Below, one piece after another: positions 1 through 9,469 of a stretch of DNA of 64,000 nucleotides (positions are counted from its first letter, which is position 1; each line of letters opens with the position of its first letter). Source of the DNA: Alphaproteobacteria bacterium (GTDB lineage: Bacteria > Pseudomonadota > Alphaproteobacteria > Micropepsales > Micropepsaceae); contig JAFKEW010000056.1 of NCBI GenBank assembly GCA_017308375.1, positions 38,333 through 102,332 on the forward strand. Reading direction: 5' to 3'. Made by a program: the position numbers and the translations under genes. Below the pieces are notes generated by a model. It worked only from the letters and a program-made list of their open reading frames with translations. It was not told where the DNA came from and searched no databases.

Positions 1-1542
1 CGGATGCAGCCGCAAGCCCATCACGCTCTCACCGGAGGCCGCCAATCCGATCCACAGCAGCAGTGCCGGCAACGCGGCGAGGAACACTATCACGCGCGTC
101 ATGACCGGTCCGGTGCGGAGGAATGTCGCGATCGCGAACAGAGCCACCGCAATCAGCAAGGGGAACAGAAAATACGGGCTGATCCCCGGTGCAAAAATTG
201 CCGTCGCAATGGCGAGAACGCCGAACCACCCCCACGCGGCAAACGCCGCCGCCCGGAAACGCATAAAGCGCGCGCACAGCAGTACGATGGTCCAAACGCC
301 GAACGCCAGCGCAATACGCAAGGCCAAAGGATAAGCGAAGGACGGATCGGGCTGCCCGGATACCATCTGCGCTATGCCGTGCAGGGCGAAACCGGCCGCC
401 ACGGAGGCCGCGATCAACAGCGGCGGCACCAGTCCCACAAGCAACCAATGGCCTATCCGGCTTCCATTCTCTCGCGGGCCTGCGAAGCCAAGCGAAAAAA
501 GCGCGCAGAGAACGAGGAAGCCGGCAAGCGCAAAGGGAAGTGCCCAGGATTGCGGCATCCGTGGCAGAAAGCGGCCGAGAACGGTTACGTAGACCCAATC
601 CGGCCCTTTGAGTTGCGCAAGGTTCGCCTGATCCAGGGCGCGGGCCATCGTCAGCATATTTTCACCCTGATGCTGAAGCGATGCCCGGCTCAGGTTCGCG
701 CGCGTGTCGAGCGGTGTGTGGTAATGGGCCACATTGCCGGAGAACGCGAAGTTCAGTGCCGGGATTCCGTCGCGAATGAACAGGGTCAAATCGGTGTCGT
801 TGGGAAGGCGCTTGTAGATTTCCGCAAACAGCGAACTCGCTGCGTAGTGGACGGCGTGCGCCGCATAGAGCCCGATCAACGGACCCGCATGGGCACTAGT
901 CTGAAACAACAGGCTAGGGCCCTGATTGCCGCGCGCCTCGACATTGATCACGGCACCGATGCGGGTTTTGAACACCGGATCGTGCAGAAACAGGTCCGCA
1001 CCCAGCAGACCTGCTTCTTCCCCATCGGTGATCAGGGCCAGAACCGGATGCCCGGATTCAGGTGGCACAGCTTTGAGGGCGCGTGCGGTTTCCAGCACGA
1101 CGGCGACACCGGATTCATCATCAGCCGCCCCCGGCCCCGCGGGCACGGAATCATAATGGGCCAGCAGCAGGATCGCTTTGCCCTGCCCCGGCCGGACCTG
1201 TGCCAGGATGTTTGTCACCGTCCCGCACAACACGACGGCCCTGCGCTTCGCGTTTGTGCAACCTGTGCCACGCTGGATCGTCGTGGAGATACCCAGCTTT
1301 TCAAATTCGGCCCGGATGCGCGCCCGAACGGCGGCATTCTCCGCGGAAGAAACCGGGTGCGGAATTTCCGGCCCCAGAATACGGGCTAGTACCTGATCGG
1401 CACGGGCCGCGGAAAAAGCATCGGCCGGCGCATCCAGCCCCAGGGGCTCAGGCGGTGCATAGGTGGCGACCGAAAGGAACCACACCGCGACAGCCAGCAG
1501 TCCGGCCGCCCAAACCCGCGACACACCCCCAAAACCAGTCAT
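1..1542 (-). CDS. M28-family zinc peptidase with C-terminal membrane domain (3' end outside window)
   Basis: A minus-strand frame opens at ATG 1542 and runs off the left edge without a stop, so the C-terminus is missing. Residues 10-28 form a signal anchor. The M28 zinc-peptidase signature follows: AHYDSV (His129, Asp131), the DDESG turn (Asp141), DGEEAG (Glu175-Glu176), VEARG and a final HYHTPLDT histidine. After roughly residue 310 the chain becomes a series of hydrophobic segments, as in M28 proteins with a multi-pass C-terminal domain. By family it should be an aminopeptidase-like enzyme with its catalytic domain outside the cytoplasm; the substrate cannot be read from the sequence. It is divergent from the RNA helicase gene, with 185 nt between the starts. 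Confidence 0.85.
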   Translation of the reverse strand, partial: MTGFGGVSRVWAAGLLAVAVWFLSVATYAPPEPLGLDAPADAFSAARADQVLARILGPEIPHPVSSAENAAVRARIRAEFEKLGISTTIQRGTGCTNAKRRAVVLCGTVTNILAQVRPGQGKAILLLAHYDSVPAGPGAADDESGVAVVLETARALKAVPPESGHPVLALITDGEEAGLLGADLFLHDPVFKTRIGAVINVEARGNQGPSLLFQTSAHAGPLIGLYAAHAVHYAASSLFAEIYKRLPNDTDLTLFIRDGIPALNFAFSGNVAHYHTPLDTRANLSRASLQHQGENMLTMARALDQANLAQLKGPDWVYVTVLGRFLPRMPQSWALPFALAGFLVLCALFSLGFAGPRENGSRIGHWLLVGLVPPLLIAASVAAGFALHGIAQMVSGQPDPSFAYPLALRIALAFGVWTIVLLCARFMRFRAAAFAAWGWFGVLAIATAIFAPGISPYFLFPLLIAVALFAIATFLRTGPVMTRVIVFLAALPALLLWIGLAASGESVMGLRLHP

Positions 1543-1626
1543 GCAGCCCCCCGCAATCGTTTGGAGCATGATCTTACCGTCAGCGCGCCCGGCGCCAAAA
1601 CGGCCAGATTTCTGAACGCCCTGTCA

Positions 1627-1654
1627 TTGACATTTGGCAAGCAATCCATATGTT
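1627..1654 (+). promoter_or_regulatory. Candidate sigma-70 promoter for the DEAD-box helicase
   Basis: TTGACA (1627-1632), a 16-nt spacer and TATGTT (1649-1654) lie in the gap between the divergent M28 peptidase and helicase genes. Transcription would start near 1661 and give a leader of about 67 nt before the ATG at 1728. This is a consensus match only. Confidence 0.45.
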
Positions 1655-1727
1655 GCAGTGCACATGAGAGTCGCAGCCAATACGGGTATGCGACATGGGC
1701 GCTGACATGCGCCCGATTTAGGAGCGT

Positions 1728-3338
1728 ATGACGAGTGACCAAAGCGCCGGCAGTCAGGCCGGCTTGGAAGAAACTGCTGACGTTTTTTCTTCCGTTTCAA
1801 AGACTTCCGATACCCCCCTCCCCGACGAAAATCCAAGGTTCGAATCCCTTGGCCTTTCGGCGGAGGTTTTGAAGGCAGTTTCGGAGAGCGGCTACACCAC
1901 CCCCACGCCCATCCAGGCACAGGGCATCCCCCATGTGCTGGCGGGCCGTGACATCATCGGTATCGCGCAGACGGGCACAGGCAAAACCGCCTCCTTCACG
2001 CTGCCGATGATCGAAAAACTGGCCCGCGGCCGTTCCAGGGCGCGGATGCCACGCTCCCTGATCCTGGAGCCGACCCGCGAATTGGCGGCACAGGTGGCTG
2101 AAAATTTCAGCCGCTACAGCAAGCACAGCAAACTGTCGATGGCGCTGCTGATCGGGGGGACATCGTTCGAAGATCAGGACAGAAAGCTCGACCGCGGCGT
2201 GGATGTCCTGATCGCGACACCGGGGCGTCTGCTGGACCATTTTGAACGCGGCAAGCTGATGCTGAGCCAGGTTCAGGTTCTGGTGATCGATGAAGCGGAC
2301 CGCATGCTGGACATGGGCTTCATCCCGGATGTGGAGCGCATCTGCAAACTTACGCCTTTCACGCGCCAAACACTGTTTTATTCCGCGACCATGCCGTCGG
2401 AGATTCAACGGCTGACCGAACAATTCCTGAGCAATCCGGTACGGGTAGAGGTGTCGCGTCCCGCCACTGCGGCAGACACGATCACGCAAGAGATCGTAGA
2501 GATTCCGCACAACGACTGGGCCAAACGCGAAGCGTTACGCAGGCTCGTGCGCGAAGGCGATGTGAAAAACGCCATTGTTTTCTGCAACCGCAAACGCGAT
2601 GTGGATGTGGTGGCGCGTTCGCTGAGCAAGCACGGGTTTTCCGCGGCACCCCTGCATGGCGATCTTGATCAATCGGTTCGTACCAAGACGCTAGACGCGT
2701 TCAAGAGCGGCGAAGTCCAGCTCCTGGTCGCCAGCGATGTGGCGGCACGTGGCCTCGATATCCCCGAGGTCAGTCATGTATTCAATTTCGATGTTCCGAT
2801 CCATGCGGACGATTACGTTCACCGCATTGGCCGTACCGGCCGCGCCGGGCGCAGCGGACAGGCCTATATGCTCGCCTCCCGCGCCGATCAGAAATATGTC
2901 GATGCGATTGAGCGCCTGACCGGCACCCCGATTACCCGCAGGGCAATGGAAGGTATCGAAATCCGCGAAGACCTTGGGGGCAAACGGCATGAACGCGGCG
3001 AACGGGGGCGTGGCCGCACCTCAAAACGTGGGCACGATCGCCGGCGTGAGCCGACAGCGTCCAGCCCGGAGGCCGCACCGCAGCAGATGGCTGCACCGGA
3101 CGAGCCAAAGCCGGAGATACAGCAGAAATTCCGCGCGAAAGACAAAGCGCCCAGGCAGTCAGCGGTAAAAAATCAGGCTGTACAGCAGCCGCGCCCGCCC
3201 CTGCCAGCCAATGTGGCCTGCACCGAAGACGCGGCCCAGCTTCCGGCGTTCCTGCTGCGGCCGATCAACCTGCCGAAAGCCGAAAAACCGGCGCCCAGAA
3301 CCAAGAAAGCCGAGGCCAAGCTGGACGCGAGCGTCTGA
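1728..3338 (+). CDS. DEAD-box ATP-dependent RNA helicase (RhlE-like)
   Basis: This 536-residue protein carries the full set of DEAD-box motifs: a Q motif around residues 38-63, Walker A AQTGTGKT (80-87), PTRELA, TPGRLLD, DEAD (188-191), SAT (219-221), ARGLDIP and HRIGRTGR (365-372). It should unwind structured RNA using ATP, with likely roles in ribosome assembly or cold adaptation as for RhlE-type enzymes. After about residue 420 the chain becomes a basic, proline- and alanine-rich tail of roughly 115 residues, typical of the variable RNA-binding tails of this group. GGAG sits 4 nt before the ATG. It converges on the aldehyde dehydrogenase gene with a 24-nt gap and no clear terminator. The exact paralogue cannot be fixed from motifs alone. 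Confidence 0.93.
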   Translation: MTSDQSAGSQAGLEETADVFSSVSKTSDTPLPDENPRFESLGLSAEVLKAVSESGYTTPTPIQAQGIPHVLAGRDIIGIAQTGTGKTASFTLPMIEKLARGRSRARMPRSLILEPTRELAAQVAENFSRYSKHSKLSMALLIGGTSFEDQDRKLDRGVDVLIATPGRLLDHFERGKLMLSQVQVLVIDEADRMLDMGFIPDVERICKLTPFTRQTLFYSATMPSEIQRLTEQFLSNPVRVEVSRPATAADTITQEIVEIPHNDWAKREALRRLVREGDVKNAIVFCNRKRDVDVVARSLSKHGFSAAPLHGDLDQSVRTKTLDAFKSGEVQLLVASDVAARGLDIPEVSHVFNFDVPIHADDYVHRIGRTGRAGRSGQAYMLASRADQKYVDAIERLTGTPITRRAMEGIEIREDLGGKRHERGERGRGRTSKRGHDRRREPTASSPEAAPQQMAAPDEPKPEIQQKFRAKDKAPRQSAVKNQAVQQPRPPLPANVACTEDAAQLPAFLLRPINLPKAEKPAPRTKKAEAKLDASV

Positions 3339-3362
3339 TCGCCCGCGTCCACGCCCGCATTT

Positions 3363-4841
3363 TTAGCGTTTGATCTGGCTCGACATCATTTTCATGATCT
3401 TCTCGCCATAAGGCGGGCGCATCATGGCCGTGATGTCGTTTTTCGCCTGGCTGAATACCGACTTCGCGTGGCTGAAGGTCCGGAACCCGTCGACGCCATG
3501 ATAAGAGCCCATGCCCGATGGCCCGACACCGCCGAACGGCAAATCTTCCATCGAGACATGCATCACCACATCGTTCACCGTAACGCCGCCCGAAGTGGTG
3601 CGGGTCAGAACCCGTTCCTGCTCCGCTGAATCACTGCCGAAATAATAGAGGCCCAATGGACGCGGGTGATCGTTTACATAACCGATCGCTTCATCCACCT
3701 GGCTATAGGTTTTGACCGGCAGCAGGGGGCCGAAAATCTCATCCTTCATGATCTGCATATCGTCGGTCGGATTCAGCACCAGAGTCGGCGGAATTTTGTG
3801 GAATGGCTGCTGGGTGAAATTCTCATGTGCTGGATTGATTTCAACAATCTCCGCCCCTTTTGCCCGTGCATCGTCGATATAACCCTGCAGCCGGTCGAAA
3901 TGGCGCTGATTGATCACGGAGGTGTAATCCGGATTGTCCTTCAGGGTGGAGAACATTTTTGCGATTGCGCCTTCCGCGGCGGTCACGAAATCCCGCATGT
4001 TCTCCTGCGGCACCAGGACATAGTCCGGTGCAAGACAAATCTGCCCCGCGTTCAGGGTCTTCCCCATCATGATGCGCTTTGCCGCCAGGTCCATATTCGC
4101 AGACCGGCCAACGACCACGGGCGATTTGCCGCCCAATTCAAGCGTCAGCGGAACAAGATTATCCGCAGCGGCGCGCATCACGTGGTGTGCGATAGACGTC
4201 GCACCCGTGAACAGCAGATGATCGAACGGCAGTTTCGAGAACGCGCCGCCGACATCAGGCCCGCCAGTGAAAACCGCCACTTCAGATTCGTCATAGGCGC
4301 TGCGGAACATCCGATCCATCAACTCAGACGTTCGCGGTGTAAATTCGCTGGGCTTGATCATCGCCCTGTTTCCGGCCGCGAAAATTCCGGCAAGCGGCGC
4401 AAAGGTCAGATTGACCGGAAAATTCCATGGGCTGATGACGCCCACAACGCCCTTGGGCTGGAATTCGATATAGGCCCGCGCACCGAATAACCCGAGAAGC
4501 GCAGGCGATACGCTGCGCTTTTCACGCCGCATCCAGCGCCGGACATGCGCTTTGGCGTGCTTAAGCGGACCAATCGATCCCGCCACATCCGTCAACAGCG
4601 TCGCGTGTACGGAACGGTGGCCAAAATCTTCCCGGAGCGCTTCCGCAATTGCCTGTTGATGATCGACAAGCAAGGCGATGGCTTTGTCCAGCCATTCGAT
4701 ACGTTTCTCCGCGCTGGGCGGCCCGGCTTTGGTATGGGCATCGCGCTGCAAATTTAGAACGCGTTGCATCCGCGCGACCTGATCGGCCTCCGTTAATTGC
4801 GGACTGTTGGTGTTAGCGGGGCCTGTCTCTGCCAAGCTCAT
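3363..4841 (-). CDS. Coniferyl-aldehyde-dehydrogenase-type NAD(P)-dependent aldehyde dehydrogenase
   Basis: A 492-residue aldehyde dehydrogenase. ISPWNFP contains the oxyanion Asn140, LELGGKSP holds the general base Glu235, and NAGQICLAPDY holds the nucleophile Cys269. The variant LAPDYVLVP after the cysteine and the short N-terminal domain beginning near EKRIEWLDKA point to the coniferyl aldehyde dehydrogenase subgroup, which oxidises aromatic or medium-chain aldehydes to acids. The frame is open upstream to 4922, but AGGAAG lies 8 nt before the ATG at 4841 and the extra 27 residues look non-conserved, so I chose 4841. No aromatic catabolism genes are adjacent, so the physiological substrate remains open. 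It is divergent from the diguanylate cyclase gene across 165 nt. Confidence 0.88.
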   Translation of the reverse strand: MSLAETGPANTNSPQLTEADQVARMQRVLNLQRDAHTKAGPPSAEKRIEWLDKAIALLVDHQQAIAEALREDFGHRSVHATLLTDVAGSIGPLKHAKAHVRRWMRREKRSVSPALLGLFGARAYIEFQPKGVVGVISPWNFPVNLTFAPLAGIFAAGNRAMIKPSEFTPRTSELMDRMFRSAYDESEVAVFTGGPDVGGAFSKLPFDHLLFTGATSIAHHVMRAAADNLVPLTLELGGKSPVVVGRSANMDLAAKRIMMGKTLNAGQICLAPDYVLVPQENMRDFVTAAEGAIAKMFSTLKDNPDYTSVINQRHFDRLQGYIDDARAKGAEIVEINPAHENFTQQPFHKIPPTLVLNPTDDMQIMKDEIFGPLLPVKTYSQVDEAIGYVNDHPRPLGLYYFGSDSAEQERVLTRTTSGGVTVNDVVMHVSMEDLPFGGVGPSGMGSYHGVDGFRTFSHAKSVFSQAKNDITAMMRPPYGEKIMKMMSSQIKR

Positions 4842-5006
4842 GTTAAATCTTCCTGGTTTCCATCTGCCGGCCTGAATAGGCCGTTCCTGCCCAAGTAGAG
4901 CAGGCGTTATCGGCGCGATCAATCACGCCTTTTAACCGTTTCTTACCGACACATTGATCACGATGGGGGTGCCGGTACTGCCGGAGCTGCTCAGGGATGG
5001 GAAATC

Positions 5007-6059
5007 GTGCAGAAAAGTGAACGGGAACACGCGATTGCGAAAGCAGCATTTGCGCTCATGTCGCAACACGGCGTGGTGCCGACACCAGCCAATTACGAGC
5101 TTTTCTACACATACGCCGCAGCGGAAAACCCCGCCGTCGCCCGGCAGATTGATGAGCGAATCGCCCAGGGCGAGGCCTTTACGCCGGAATTTCTGGAGCA
5201 ACTCCACAAATCCATAAACACAACGGCGCGGACGCGCGATGCGATGGAGGCCATAGAACAGAGCATCTCCACCACCCTGAACGCCACGATGCATTCGTTG
5301 GAAAGCGCCGGGCGCGATGCGTTGGCCTATGGCCGCACCTTGTCGGAGGTCAGCGGCGAACTGGGCGATGAACGGTCGCCGGACGATCTGCGCAAACTGA
5401 TGAATGAATTGACCGGCGCGACACGTGCAATGGAGCAGCGCACGAAGCAATTGGAAGCAGAGCTTCAACAATCCTCCGATGAAGTTGCCGATCTCAAATC
5501 AAAGCTTGACGATGTGCGGCGTGAAAGCCTGACCGATCCACTGACAGGTATTTCCAACCGCAAACGCTTTGATGACGATCTGGCGAACGCCATCGCCAGT
5601 TCGAGCATGACCGGCGAGCCGTTCGCCCTGTTTATGTGCGACATCGATCATTTCAAATCCTTCAATGATACGTGGGGGCATCAGACCGGTGACCAGGTTC
5701 TGCGCCTGATCGCAACCTGTCTTTCAGAGAATGTGAAGGGCCGCGACACGGCCGCCCGATATGGCGGCGAAGAGTTTTGTGTGATCCTTCGCCAGACAAC
5801 GCTGGATCACGCGCTGAATCTGGCCGAACAGATCAGGACAAACGTTCAAAGCAAGAAGCTGGTCAAGAAATCGACCGGTGATATTCTCGGCACGATCACC
5901 ATCTCCATCGGCGTGGCGCAATTCGCCCCTGGTGAAACAGCAGAGACCCTGATCAAGCGGGCCGATGCCTGCCTCTATGCGGCAAAGCATTCCGGCCGCA
6001 ACCGGGTCCTCGGCGAGATGGAATTGAGGCCGGATACAAACATCATAGCGGCCGCTTGA
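5007..6059 (+). CDS. GGDEF-domain diguanylate cyclase
   Basis: This 350-residue cytosolic protein makes the second messenger cyclic di-GMP from two GTP. Residues 1-115 form a helical N-terminal region with no membrane segment, residues 140-172 look coiled coil, and the C-terminal GGDEF domain starts at TDPLTGISNR with the signature GGEEF at 253-257. The catalytic motif is intact, so activity is expected. The allosteric inhibitory site, normally RxxD six residues before the signature, reads KGRD (244-247), so product feedback may be weakened. The start is GTG at 5007 with an AGGGATGGGA purine run just upstream; the nearby ATG at 4997 is out of frame. The input signal is unknown. Confidence 0.9.
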   Translation: MQKSEREHAIAKAAFALMSQHGVVPTPANYELFYTYAAAENPAVARQIDERIAQGEAFTPEFLEQLHKSINTTARTRDAMEAIEQSISTTLNATMHSLESAGRDALAYGRTLSEVSGELGDERSPDDLRKLMNELTGATRAMEQRTKQLEAELQQSSDEVADLKSKLDDVRRESLTDPLTGISNRKRFDDDLANAIASSSMTGEPFALFMCDIDHFKSFNDTWGHQTGDQVLRLIATCLSENVKGRDTAARYGGEEFCVILRQTTLDHALNLAEQIRTNVQSKKLVKKSTGDILGTITISIGVAQFAPGETAETLIKRADACLYAAKHSGRNRVLGEMELRPDTNIIAAA

Positions 6060-6111
6060 GCTTGGCTCGCCAATCCCCTTATGCTGACTCCAGATCAAAC
6101 TGGAGAGTGGA

Positions 6112-6903
6112 ATGCGCACCGATTTCGAACGAGCCTATGTTACGGCCCACGGCAATGTGGCGGTTCTGACCCTTAACCACCCCGAGGTGATGAACGCCGC
6201 TTCCCCCAAGCTGGTGGCCGGGGCAACGGAAGCATTGAAATTCATCTCAAAACCGGAATCTGGATTCCGGGCCGTGATTTTGACCGGCGAAGGCCGCGGT
6301 TTCTGCTCCGGCGCCAACCTCTCCGAACGCTCCTCCGGCACGCCGATGGATTCCGGAGATTCCCTTCAGATTGTTTTCCATCCGTTCCTGCGCCGTCTGC
6401 GCAATATGAAGATGCCGATTATCACTGCGGTAAACGGGGCCGCGGCCGGCGTGGGCATGAGTATCGCACTGATGGGTGACATCATCCTGGCAGCCCGCTC
6501 GGCCTATTTTCTGCAGGCCTTTACCCGCATCGGCCTGGTGCCGGATGGGGGCTCCACCTGGACATTACCGCGCCTTGTGGGCACGGCACGGGCGCGTGAA
6601 CTTTCGCTTCTGGCGGAGAAGCTGCCGGCGGAAACCGCCCTGCAATGGGGCCTGATCAACCGGATTCATGACGATGCCGCCCTGATGGATGAGGCGCTGA
6701 AGCTGGCGCAGCGGCTGGCCGATGGCCCGACCAAAGCCTTGACACTGACGCGCGAGCTTTATGTCGCAAGCCTGGAAAATTCTTTCGAAGATCAGATCGA
6801 TCTTGAAAGCCGGTATCAAAGCCAGGCCAGCGCGACGAAAGACTTCGCCGAAGGGGTGACAGCCTTCCTGCAGAAGCGCCCGGCGAAGTTTACCGGCCAG
6901 TAA
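6112..6903 (+). CDS. Enoyl-CoA hydratase/isomerase family protein (PaaG-like)
   Basis: A 263-residue crotonase-fold protein. GRGFCSGANLSE and NGAAAGVGMSIALMGD form the acyl-CoA oxyanion hole. The segment QAFTRIGLVPDGGSTW resembles PaaG-type ring-epoxide isomerases: the position of the second hydratase glutamate is occupied by Asp, and the first hydratase glutamate is absent. It is therefore more likely an isomerase or hydratase on an unusual acyl-CoA than the classical beta-oxidation enzyme. GGAGAG precedes the ATG. No other paa or beta-oxidation gene is adjacent, so a role in phenylacetate degradation is not supported by context; it stands alone between the diguanylate cyclase and the M13 peptidase. 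Confidence 0.88.
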   Translation: MRTDFERAYVTAHGNVAVLTLNHPEVMNAASPKLVAGATEALKFISKPESGFRAVILTGEGRGFCSGANLSERSSGTPMDSGDSLQIVFHPFLRRLRNMKMPIITAVNGAAAGVGMSIALMGDIILAARSAYFLQAFTRIGLVPDGGSTWTLPRLVGTARARELSLLAEKLPAETALQWGLINRIHDDAALMDEALKLAQRLADGPTKALTLTRELYVASLENSFEDQIDLESRYQSQASATKDFAEGVTAFLQKRPAKFTGQ

Positions 6904-6994
6904 CGCCCCGGCAACTCTCTCGCGACCGTGACTTGCCACGCGGGGCCTTTCCCGGCCTATTTCGTGTGCTTATTCGCTTGCGAAAGGATTCATC

Positions 6995-9058
6995 ATGCGA
7001 GATTTCAGGGGGATTGCGGCCAGCCTACTCCTCTCAGCCTGTGTCATTCCAATATCGGCCGCCAATGCCGCCTCCGCCGCCAAGCCCGCGCTGGGACAAT
7101 GGGGCGTAGATTTGACCAGCATGGATACCGCCATCAAGCCCGGCGATGACTTCTTCGAATATGTCAACGGCACATGGCTGAAGACCGCGAAAATCCCTGA
7201 CGACCGCGCCAGCACGGGATCGTTTCAGGACCTGCGCATCCAAAGCGAAAAGCAGATGCGGGCCATTGTCGAAAAACTGGAAGCCAAGCCTTATGACGCG
7301 TTGAGCCCGGACGAGAAGAAACTTCGTGACCTTTACGACGCCTTCATGGATCAAAAGCAGATCGAGGAACGCGGGCTCAAACCCGCCGAGGCTGATCTCG
7401 CTTATCTGCGCGGGCTGAAGACGCTCGACGACGTGGCGCGGGCCATGGGCTCCACCCGGCTGCAAACCAGTTCGATTTTCAGTCTTAGTATCAGCGCGGA
7501 CGACAAGCACCCGGATTCCTACGCCGTATTCACCGGCCAGTCTGGACTGGGGATGCCGGACCGCGACTATTATCTGCGCGACGATCCAGCGCTCGCCAAG
7601 ACACGAGAGGCCTACAGGAAATATCTCGCAGCCATGCTGTCTTTCGTCGACCCCAAGGATGCGACGGCCCGCGCCGGAAAAATTTATGATCTGGAAGCCG
7701 CTATCGCCAAGGCGGAATGGCCCAATGCCGAACGGCGCGACCCTGACAAAACCTACAATCCCCTGTCGATCACAGATCTGCAGAAACTTACGCCGGGCTT
7801 TTCCTGGGCCGCCTTTCTCGGCGAAGCAGGAATTTCGAAAGACGGGCCCAAGGGTGAACGCAACATCATCGTGGCGGAAAAATCCGCCTTTCCAGAACTG
7901 GCCAGGATATTTGCCGAAACACCGGTGGCGGTGTGGCGGGACTATCTGACCGTGCATTACCTGCGCACTTATGCAGCCTTCCTGCCCAAGGCGATCGACG
8001 AAGAGAATTTCGCCTTCTATGGCAAGGTCATCAACGGCAATGCCAAGCAGCTTGACCGGGCAACCCGTGGTGTTCACCTGCTGGACAACAATATCGGTGA
8101 AGCATTGGGCAAGCTTTACGTTGCCGAATACTTCCCGCCCGAATCCAAAGCGAAAATGCAGGCCCTGGTCGCGAACCTTTTGAAGGCTTACGCGGTGGAC
8201 CTCCAGACACTGGACTGGATGACACCGGAGACTCGCCAGAAAGCGCTCGACAAGCTGCATAAATTTACGCCCTACATCGCCTATCCCGACAAATGGCGGG
8301 ACTATTCCGCGCTCGAGATCAAGCGGGACGACCTGATCGGCGATATTCAGCGCAGCGCGGAATTCGAGTGGAATCGCAATCTCAAACGGCTGGACCAGCC
8401 GGTCGACAAATCCGAATGGGAGATGACGCCCCAGACGGTGAACGCCTATTACAGCCCGTCGCAGAACAAGATTGTCTTTCCGGCCGCCATTCTGCAGCCG
8501 CCATTCTTCGATCCCCATGCGGACGATGCCGTAAACTATGGCGCCATCGGCGCGGTAATCGGTCATGAAATCAGCCATGGTTTCGACGATCAGGGATCCA
8601 AATATGATGGCGATGGCGTTCTGCACAATTGGTGGACAGATGCCGACCGCAAGAATTTCGACGCGCGGACCAGAAGGCTTGGTGAGCAGTATGACAGCTA
8701 TCAGCCCCTGCCCGGCTTGCATGTGAATGGCGCCTTCACGATGGGCGAGAACATCGCCGACCTTGCGGGCCTTTCCATCGCCTACAAGGCCTATCGGATT
8801 TCTCTCGATGACAAGACGCCACCGGTGTTGAACGGCTTTACCGGTAATCAGCGTTTCTTTCTTGGCTTTGGCCAGGTGTGGAAAAGCAAATACAGGGACA
8901 ATGCCATTCGCGCACAGGTGCTGTCAGACCCGCACAGCCCACCCCATTTTCGTGCCGTTGGTGCAACACGGAATGTGGATGCGTGGTACGACGCATTCGA
9001 CGTGAAACCCGGCGCGAAATATTATCTCGCACCGGATCAGCGTGTTCACTTGTGGTAG
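6995..9058 (+). CDS. Secreted M13-family zinc metallopeptidase (PepO/neprilysin-like)
   Basis: This 687-residue protein has a signal peptide at residues 1-25, with cleavage plausible after AANA, so it should act in the periplasm. The zinc site is VIGHEISHGF (His524, Glu525, His528) with the third ligand Glu585 in GENIADLAG, the paired motifs that define M13. NAYYSPSQNKIVFPA upstream and the short C-terminus RVHLW also match. M13 enzymes cleave oligopeptides rather than folded proteins, and full length is typical for the family. AAAGGA precedes the ATG. The stop lies only 3 nt from the stop of sufA on the other strand, leaving no room for a separate terminator. Confidence 0.95.
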   Translation: MRDFRGIAASLLLSACVIPISAANAASAAKPALGQWGVDLTSMDTAIKPGDDFFEYVNGTWLKTAKIPDDRASTGSFQDLRIQSEKQMRAIVEKLEAKPYDALSPDEKKLRDLYDAFMDQKQIEERGLKPAEADLAYLRGLKTLDDVARAMGSTRLQTSSIFSLSISADDKHPDSYAVFTGQSGLGMPDRDYYLRDDPALAKTREAYRKYLAAMLSFVDPKDATARAGKIYDLEAAIAKAEWPNAERRDPDKTYNPLSITDLQKLTPGFSWAAFLGEAGISKDGPKGERNIIVAEKSAFPELARIFAETPVAVWRDYLTVHYLRTYAAFLPKAIDEENFAFYGKVINGNAKQLDRATRGVHLLDNNIGEALGKLYVAEYFPPESKAKMQALVANLLKAYAVDLQTLDWMTPETRQKALDKLHKFTPYIAYPDKWRDYSALEIKRDDLIGDIQRSAEFEWNRNLKRLDQPVDKSEWEMTPQTVNAYYSPSQNKIVFPAAILQPPFFDPHADDAVNYGAIGAVIGHEISHGFDDQGSKYDGDGVLHNWWTDADRKNFDARTRRLGEQYDSYQPLPGLHVNGAFTMGENIADLAGLSIAYKAYRISLDDKTPPVLNGFTGNQRFFLGFGQVWKSKYRDNAIRAQVLSDPHSPPHFRAVGATRNVDAWYDAFDVKPGAKYYLAPDQRVHLW

Positions 9059-9061
9059 AAG

Positions 9062-9457
9062 TCAGGCCTGTTTGGCTGCGGGCGTAATCGACACCGATTC
9101 ACCGCAGCCACAGGCCGCCGTCTGGTTCGGATTGTTGAACACGAAGCGTGCGCCCATTTTTTCGCGCACATAATCCATTTCCGTCCCGATCAGGAACATG
9201 ATCGCCTTCGGATCGATGAATATCTTCACGCCCTTATCCTCGACCACTTCCTCGAACGGTTTGGCTTCGTCCGCATAATCCATCGTGTAACTCATGCCCG
9301 CGCAGCCGGCGTTGGTGACACCGACCCGAACGCCGGTATAGTTGGCATCCGCGCCATTCATGATTTCACGAATGCGATCAGCAGCGGCATCCGACAGGCG
9401 AATAGCCTTGGGCCGTTCACGCCGCGGGCGGGATTGTTTTTCAACCGTCGCGTTCAT
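9062..9457 (-). CDS. sufA: A-type Fe-S carrier SufA/IscA-like, last gene of the suf operon
   Basis: This 131-residue HesB/IscA-family protein carries the three conserved cysteines of the A-type carriers, one in TNAGCAGMSYTMDY and a CGCG pair near the C-terminus (AACGCGESVSI). Such proteins accept a cluster from the SufBCD scaffold and pass it to apo-proteins. A basic N-terminal stretch of about 20 residues precedes the domain. It ends the nine-gene minus-strand suf operon and starts 12 nt after sufT. ErpA or IscA are alternative names for the same fold; position in the operon favours SufA. Confidence 0.9.
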   Translation of the reverse strand: MNATVEKQSRPRRERPKAIRLSDAAADRIREIMNGADANYTGVRVGVTNAGCAGMSYTMDYADEAKPFEEVVEDKGVKIFIDPKAIMFLIGTEMDYVREKMGARFVFNNPNQTAACGCGESVSITPAAKQA

Positions 9458-9469
9458 CTGCCTTATCCT

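Noticed and set aside
4..1389. 461-codon plus-strand open frame
   Set aside because: It lies antisense to the M28 peptidase, has Arg/Gln-rich composition without any domain, and is a product of high GC on the opposite strand.
7034..8722. 562-codon minus-strand frame opposite the M13 peptidase
   Set aside because: The M13 zinc motifs on the plus strand settle the coding strand; the antisense product has no recognisable fold.
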